Shown here in pieces: positions 40,217-44,368 of a DNA stretch of 44,368 bases. Source of the stretch: an uncultured Treponema sp. (GTDB taxonomy: Bacteria > Spirochaetota > Spirochaetia > Treponematales > Treponemataceae); contig CALAUH010000187.1 in assembly GCA_937892225.1 (NCBI GenBank), positions 1 to 44,368 on the forward strand, given 5' to 3'. The translations under genes were made by a program, and so were the position numbers. Each line of letters starts with the position of its first letter. Within the stretch, counting starts at the first letter, position 1. The notes below the pieces were generated by a model that searched no databases, was not told the origin of the DNA, and was given only the letters and a program-made list of their open reading frames with translations.

Positions 40217-41851
40217 ATGACTTGCGACAGACCATTAAGTTTTTTAGGACTTTTATTACTCATTCCGGCAATTCTCTTTTTAGTATATAAAAACAACAAA
40301 AATTCCAGTTATACAGAAAAACAGTTAAAATTTCATAAAAGCATTCCAGGATTAAAACGAATATTCAATTACAAAAAAATATTGAACATTCGAATTTTCT
40401 TTTTATCACTAACATGGATTATGCTAATATTTGCATATGCAGGAATCTACTGGGGAACATATTTAGTCCCTGTTCAGAAAAATGGTACATCAGTCAGTTT
40501 TGTATTTGATATTTCCAACAGTATGAATGCAACAGACGGTCCTTCAAATATGACACGTTTAAAATCCTCTGCTGTATATGCACAAAAACTTATAAATTCC
40601 ATGAACAGCAAACCCGAAAATGCTTCATCAGTTTCAATTATTCTTTCAAAAGGAGATGGCATAACTGCAATTCCATTAACACAAGATTATGCAATGATTG
40701 AATCACTTCTTTCTGCCCTTTCTTCAAAATTAATGACAGCTCCGGGAACAAGTCTTGAAAAAGGAATCTTAAAAGCAAAAGAATCTTTTCCGACAAATTT
40801 TTCATCTGCAGGAAGAATATGGGTTTTTACAGATGGAGAAGAAACCGACGGACATTTTAAAAACGCATTAACCGAATGTATAAAAGCCGGAATTCCTGTA
40901 ACAATAATTGGATTCGGACAGGAAACAGAAACAACGGTTTTAGCTGGTGATGGAAAAACTTCGGTAAAAACAGCACTTAGAACAGAAAAAATATTACAGG
41001 CAATCGAAGAAGCAAAAAGAAGTTCTGGCTTTTACATGGATCAGACACCAATTCTTTTTATAAATGCAAATGAAAAAGGCTCTGCAGTAAAATTATTATC
41101 ACAATTAAAAACTTCAGACGGACAGATTGTTTCTTACGAAGCAAAACCTGTTCCAAGATATAAATTATTTCTTTTCTTTGCACTTGTATTTTTCCTCTTA
41201 AGTTATTTTGTAACAGAACTTGATTTTTCAAATATTAAATTCGACATGAAAAAAACAACCGCTGCATCTATGATTTTCTTCGCATTCATTTTTACAGGCT
41301 GTAATTCAAATACAACAAATATTTTAAAAGGTGCTTATGCATTTAATCAAAAGCAATACGGAAAATCAGTTTCATCTTTTTTAACTGCATTGAATTCTGC
41401 AAAAAAAGAAAATGATAAAGAAGTAGAAAATTATGCCTTATTAAACTTAGGAACTTCATATTCTATGCTTGATGAAGATGAAGCTGCAATACAAAAATTC
41501 TCAAGCATTTCAAAAGATGCACCTGAAAATGTAAGATTTGCAGCATTCTATAATACAGGAATTATTTATCACAGAAATGGAAATTATGATAAAGCAAGTG
41601 AAAACTTTAAAAAAGCACTTGAAATAGACAGTTCTAACCTTAATGCAAAAATTAATCTTGAACTTTCAATACAACTTTCTAATGTTGAGACAAAACAGAA
41701 TGAAGCAACAGTAATTCCGACAACAACACAAACGGATTCTTCTAAAAACGATTTGGAAGATGCAATTTTTGAACAGATAAAGGAGAATGATACAAAGCAA
41801 TGGAAAAACTCAGAAACAACACAGACAGAAAATCTTGCAAACGATTTCTAA
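40217..41851 (+). CDS. batB: BatB-BatC fusion: VWA domain plus TPR domain
   Basis: 544 residues. Residues 1-335 are BatB-like: two N-terminal helices, a VWA domain with MIDAS DISNS (98-102) and FTDGEETDG, then a helix at 316-333. Residues 344-362 look like a lipoprotein signal in the middle of the chain: MKKTTAASMIFFAFIFTGC with Cys362. Residues 365-485 carry TPR repeats like BatC (YALLNLGTSYSMLDEDEAAI; NYDKASENFKKALEIDSSN). The frame is continuous, with no Shine-Dalgarno before the internal ATG (41246), so one fused product is likely. GGAG precedes ATG 40217. Its end overlaps batD by 52 bases. Confidence 0.88.
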   Translation: MTCDRPLSFLGLLLLIPAILFLVYKNNKNSSYTEKQLKFHKSIPGLKRIFNYKKILNIRIFFLSLTWIMLIFAYAGIYWGTYLVPVQKNGTSVSFVFDISNSMNATDGPSNMTRLKSSAVYAQKLINSMNSKPENASSVSIILSKGDGITAIPLTQDYAMIESLLSALSSKLMTAPGTSLEKGILKAKESFPTNFSSAGRIWVFTDGEETDGHFKNALTECIKAGIPVTIIGFGQETETTVLAGDGKTSVKTALRTEKILQAIEEAKRSSGFYMDQTPILFINANEKGSAVKLLSQLKTSDGQIVSYEAKPVPRYKLFLFFALVFFLLSYFVTELDFSNIKFDMKKTTAASMIFFAFIFTGCNSNTTNILKGAYAFNQKQYGKSVSSFLTALNSAKKENDKEVENYALLNLGTSYSMLDEDEAAIQKFSSISKDAPENVRFAAFYNTGIIYHRNGNYDKASENFKKALEIDSSNLNAKINLELSIQLSNVETKQNEATVIPTTTQTDSSKNDLEDAIFEQIKENDTKQWKNSETTQTENLANDF

Positions 41852-43191
41852 CCTTTTTATCATCATTTTTAATTTTTACATCAGCTTTATTTTCTCAAAC
41901 AATAAATACAAATCTTTTACAAAATTTAAAATTTACCTATCTTCAAAATCAACAGTTTCAGACAAACTCAGAAATTATATATCAGGTAATTATACAAAAC
42001 ATTACCCCAGAACAAATCACCTTAGTTCCAACAGAAAGTTCATATAATTCAGATGATTATAAAATCACATCGGTAAGAAAAATTGATTATATTGAAAATT
42101 TTGAAAAAGGAACAAAAATAGAAGCAAAAGTAATTTTCAACAAAAAAGGTCTTATAAAAATAGAACCTTATAAAATCAAAATCAACAATACAACATATCA
42201 AATTCCTTTTGAACAGTTAAATTTAAATTTTAATCCCAACAAACAGTCACCAATAGTAATAATTGATTTTTCTGACGGTACACAAATTTCTTCAGAAACA
42301 AAAGAACAGACTGTTATAACAACAAAAAAAGGTGAAAAATTAAGATTCACATTAAGTTTGCAATATATTATCCAGTTACATAATTTCAGCTGGGAGTTAC
42401 CTAAAGATTCAATATTTAAACAATTAAAAGAATACAGTTTTCTAGAAACAAAAGTCACAAATAAAGAATATTCCGGCATTATTTTACCAATAAGTGATTT
42501 TGAATGGACTCCATTGGTAACAGGAGAATTATCTTTCCCGGATTTTCACATTCAGGTAACTGATTATAACGGATGTAAAAATGATGTTAAATTTCCAAAC
42601 ATTAAATTAAATATAGAAGAAAAAGAAAGAAACACTTCATCAGAACAGAAAAATTATTATCCAGATGCATTTGTTCAAACATCAAATTTTACTTCACCAA
42701 TAGAAACAAAATCTTTATCTTCAGATGATTGTATAAAACTTTGCAATTTAAGAAGTAAAGAAAGGCATTCTGTTTTTTCTAAATACAAAAAAGAAAGAAT
42801 CGCATTCGAAAATGAATTAGGATTACCTTCTGACCAAAATGAATTTCCAGTTTTTATTTTTTATCTTTCAATCTTATTTTTTGTAATCAGTATTTTAATG
42901 TTAATTCTCTTTATAAGAAGAAAAGAACTTCTTAAAATAATTATTTTCTGTACAATTCTTGCAGTTTCATTAACTCTTTTAATTTATTCATATTCAAAAG
43001 TAAACAAACATTTTGCAATCAGCAAAGGATGTAAAATACTTGCAATTCCAGAAGAAACTGCTGAATCAAAATCAGAAATTCCATCAGGCTCCAGAATTGA
43101 ATTAAAAGAACATTCAGAAGACTGGTATTATATTCAGATTGGTGATATAAACGGCTGGTGTAATACACAAGACATTTTATTAATAAAATAA
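41800..43191 (+). CDS. batD: BatD-like protein with C-terminal SH3-like domain
   Basis: 463 residues. An N-terminal export signal (KRFLTFLSSFLIFTSALFSQ) is followed by beta-rich BatD-type domains (about 33-270; VIFNKKGLIKIEPYKIKING-like, then ISDFEWTPLVTGELSFPDFH). Two helices lie near 350-370 and 378-395. The last 55 residues (KGCKILAIPEETAESKSEIP, then WYYIQIGDINGWCNTQD) look like a bacterial SH3 domain. The start lies inside the previous gene, with GGAG about 13 bases upstream. Translation is probably coupled to the BatB-BatC fusion. Confidence 0.8.
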   Translation: MEKLRNNTDRKSCKRFLTFLSSFLIFTSALFSQTINTNLLQNLKFTYLQNQQFQTNSEIIYQVIIQNITPEQITLVPTESSYNSDDYKITSVRKIDYIENFEKGTKIEAKVIFNKKGLIKIEPYKIKINNTTYQIPFEQLNLNFNPNKQSPIVIIDFSDGTQISSETKEQTVITTKKGEKLRFTLSLQYIIQLHNFSWELPKDSIFKQLKEYSFLETKVTNKEYSGIILPISDFEWTPLVTGELSFPDFHIQVTDYNGCKNDVKFPNIKLNIEEKERNTSSEQKNYYPDAFVQTSNFTSPIETKSLSSDDCIKLCNLRSKERHSVFSKYKKERIAFENELGLPSDQNEFPVFIFYLSILFFVISILMLILFIRRKELLKIIIFCTILAVSLTLLIYSYSKVNKHFAISKGCKILAIPEETAESKSEIPSGSRIELKEHSEDWYYIQIGDINGWCNTQDILLIK

Positions 43192-43203
43192 GCGGGGTCT
43201 ATT

Positions 43204-43758
43204 ATGAATATGAATGATATTCTTAACCAATGGGATAAAATCCAGGCAAAAGAAAAACAAAATAAATCTCAATCAAAAAATATACAGGTTTCTCAAAAAA
43301 AAGCAAACGCACCGACAAAAGAAGAAAAATTAATAAAAGAAGAAGCCGAATTTGAAAAAGAATATAAATCTAAAGATGCAAATCCAATGGATATATGGCT
43401 AAGAAAATACGGCGTCATTGATAAAGATAAAATTGCGGAAGAAAATGTAACAAAAACAAAGATGCAGGATAGAAATTATCTTCTGAACATGAAATATGAA
43501 GCCAGTATAGATTTACATGGATTACATCAAGATGAAGCAGAACAAAGACTGGAAGGTTTCGTAAACGACTGTCTTAGAAAAGGATTAAAAAAAATTCTTA
43601 TAATTCACGGAAAAGGAATACATACAACTGGTACTGATCCTGTTTTAGGAGAAACTGTTCGAAGGTTTATTGAAAACAACAAACATTGCGGAATGTCAGG
43701 GCATCCAAAATCAAATGCAGAAGGTGGTTCTGGTGCAACATGGGTAATTTTAAAATAA
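43204..43758 (+). CDS. Smr-domain protein
   Basis: 184 residues. A charged, probably disordered Lys/Glu-rich first half (1-90) is followed by a small MutS-related (Smr) domain (about 95-184) with SIDLHGLHQDEAE (DLHGL 103-107) and ILIIHGKGIH (HGKG 135-138), ending in GATWVILK. Smr domains bind or nick nucleic acids; several act as endonucleases on DNA, and newer members act on mRNA of collided ribosomes. It follows batD after 12 bases, so it shares the operon although a functional link is not obvious. Confidence 0.9.
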   Translation: MNMNDILNQWDKIQAKEKQNKSQSKNIQVSQKKANAPTKEEKLIKEEAEFEKEYKSKDANPMDIWLRKYGVIDKDKIAEENVTKTKMQDRNYLLNMKYEASIDLHGLHQDEAEQRLEGFVNDCLRKGLKKILIIHGKGIHTTGTDPVLGETVRRFIENNKHCGMSGHPKSNAEGGSGATWVILK

Positions 43759-43765
43759 AAGACAA

Positions 43766-43800
43766 TTGAATTAACTATCAAAAATTAGTATACTTATAAT
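43766..43800 (+). promoter_or_regulatory. sigma70-type promoter for pckG
   Basis: TTGAAT (43766-43771), a 17-base spacer, TATACT (43789-43794), with a second box TATAAT at 43795-43800. The leader to ATG 43850 is about 45 bases. Confidence 0.55.
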
Positions 43801-43849
43801 TGGTATAAAATGGGTCTTTTTAAAAGGCTTAAAAATATAAGGAGTTATC

Positions 43850-44368
43850 ATGACTTTAAATGATATTAAACATGCTAAAATTAAGGCATGGATTGAAGAA
43901 TGTGTTAAGATGTGTGAACCTGATGATGTTTACGTTTGTGACGGTTCTACAGCTGAATATGACCGCTTGATGAAGAAATGCGTAGACGCAGGCTTAGCTA
44001 CACCATTAGCTAAAAAACCTAACAGCTTCCTTTTCCGCTCACTTCCTAGCGATGTTGCTCGTGTTGAAGGACGTACTTTTATTTCTTCAGTAAAAGAAGA
44101 AGATGCTGGTCCTACAAACCACTGGATTGATCCAGTAGAATTAAAAGCAACAATGAAAGGTTTGTACAAAGGATGTATGCACGGTCGTACAATGTATGTA
44201 ATTCCTTTCTGTATGGGTCCACTCGGTTCACCAATTTCTAAAAATGGTATTGAACTTACAGACTCAGAATACGTAGTATTAAATATGGACATCATGACTC
44301 GTGCTGGTAAAAAAGTATTAGACGTTATCGGTACAGACGGTGAATTCGTTCCATGTCTCCACTCAGTT
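43850..44368 (+). CDS. pckG: phosphoenolpyruvate carboxykinase (GTP), 5' part
   Basis: The first 173 codons are in the window; the gene continues past the right edge. It interconverts oxaloacetate and phosphoenolpyruvate with GTP/GDP. The reading is clear from VYVCDGSTAEYDRLMKKC, VARVEGRTFI, CMHGRTMYVIPFCMGPLG and SEYVVLNMDIMTRAGK, all typical of the GTP-type enzyme. In anaerobic gut spirochaetes this step commonly feeds succinate formation by fixing CO2; that role is an inference. AAGGAG lies 6 bases before the ATG. Confidence 0.95.
   Translation, partial: MTLNDIKHAKIKAWIEECVKMCEPDDVYVCDGSTAEYDRLMKKCVDAGLATPLAKKPNSFLFRSLPSDVARVEGRTFISSVKEEDAGPTNHWIDPVELKATMKGLYKGCMHGRTMYVIPFCMGPLGSPISKNGIELTDSEYVVLNMDIMTRAGKKVLDVIGTDGEFVPCLHSV

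Noticed and set aside
1..44368. tRNA, rRNA, CRISPR array, insertion sequence, prophage, restriction or defence system
   Set aside because: None seen; intergenic gaps are all under about 150 bases and the genes read as housekeeping, envelope or metabolic.

Overview
The window is an AT-rich (roughly one third G+C by eye), densely packed bacterial chromosome segment. It carries one partial gene at the left edge, one truncated fragment, about forty further complete genes, and a phosphoenolpyruvate carboxykinase gene cut by the right edge. The gene content suggests a spirochaete, most likely a gut or rumen Treponema. The indicators are many lipoproteins with relaxed lipoboxes, a MoxR/Bat locus, a TraB-family protein beside a TPR lipoprotein, SH3-type lipoproteins, and plant-glucan hydrolases. 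This assignment is inferred from family content; no 16S or marker search was possible.

Layout. 1-106 (minus) encodes the start of a lipoprotein with Bacteroidetes-like signals and composition, unlike the rest; 140-661 is a beheaded HAD-like fragment. 684-8048 holds a Na/Pi cotransporter, a lipoprotein plus phosphoesterase pair, a DbpA-type RNA-binding protein, a UPF0158-GNAT fusion, ClpP, a LacI-family regulator and RlpA. 8123-14103 has a conserved unknown followed by a small glycoside hydrolase group: GH43, lipoprotein GH5 and GH1. 14121-20623 has EttA, a membrane-anchored protein ending in an L7/L12-like domain, and a TPR lipoprotein overlapping a TraB-family gene. 20670-32522 is mostly housekeeping (AICAR transformylase, adenylate kinase, ArgD, an ABC-F ATPase, IF-1, TyrRS), with lipoproteins, a receiver-STAS-receiver protein, a PHP phosphatase and a DksA-like protein between them. 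32575-36217 (minus) has a membrane J-domain protein, an unknown, an orphan solute-binding lipoprotein and an aminotransferase. 36390-43758 is one long plus-strand operon: MoxR, DUF58, a BatD-like membrane protein, BatA, a BatB-BatC fusion, BatD with an SH3 end, then an Smr protein. pckG starts at 43850.

How the genes fit together. The secreted GH5 lipoprotein can cut beta-glucan outside the cytoplasmic membrane, while the apparently cytoplasmic GH1 and GH43 finish imported oligosaccharides; the divergent GH43/GH5 gap has a LacI-type operator-like palindrome. The MoxR/Bat genes probably encode one envelope complex in which an AAA+ ATPase works on von Willebrand A domain proteins.

The points most worth a second look are: a multi-hairpin intergenic element at 23041-23141; a hairpin that would bring a distant Shine-Dalgarno next to the start codon of the RNA-binding protein (4627-4670); the L7/L12-like domain on an extracytoplasmic protein; the BatB-BatC fusion that keeps an internal lipoprotein signal; the REC-STAS-REC protein; and the foreign-looking left edge, which may be an assembly chimera. 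No tRNA, rRNA, CRISPR array, insertion sequence or prophage was seen. No gene-free stretch exceeds about 150 bases.
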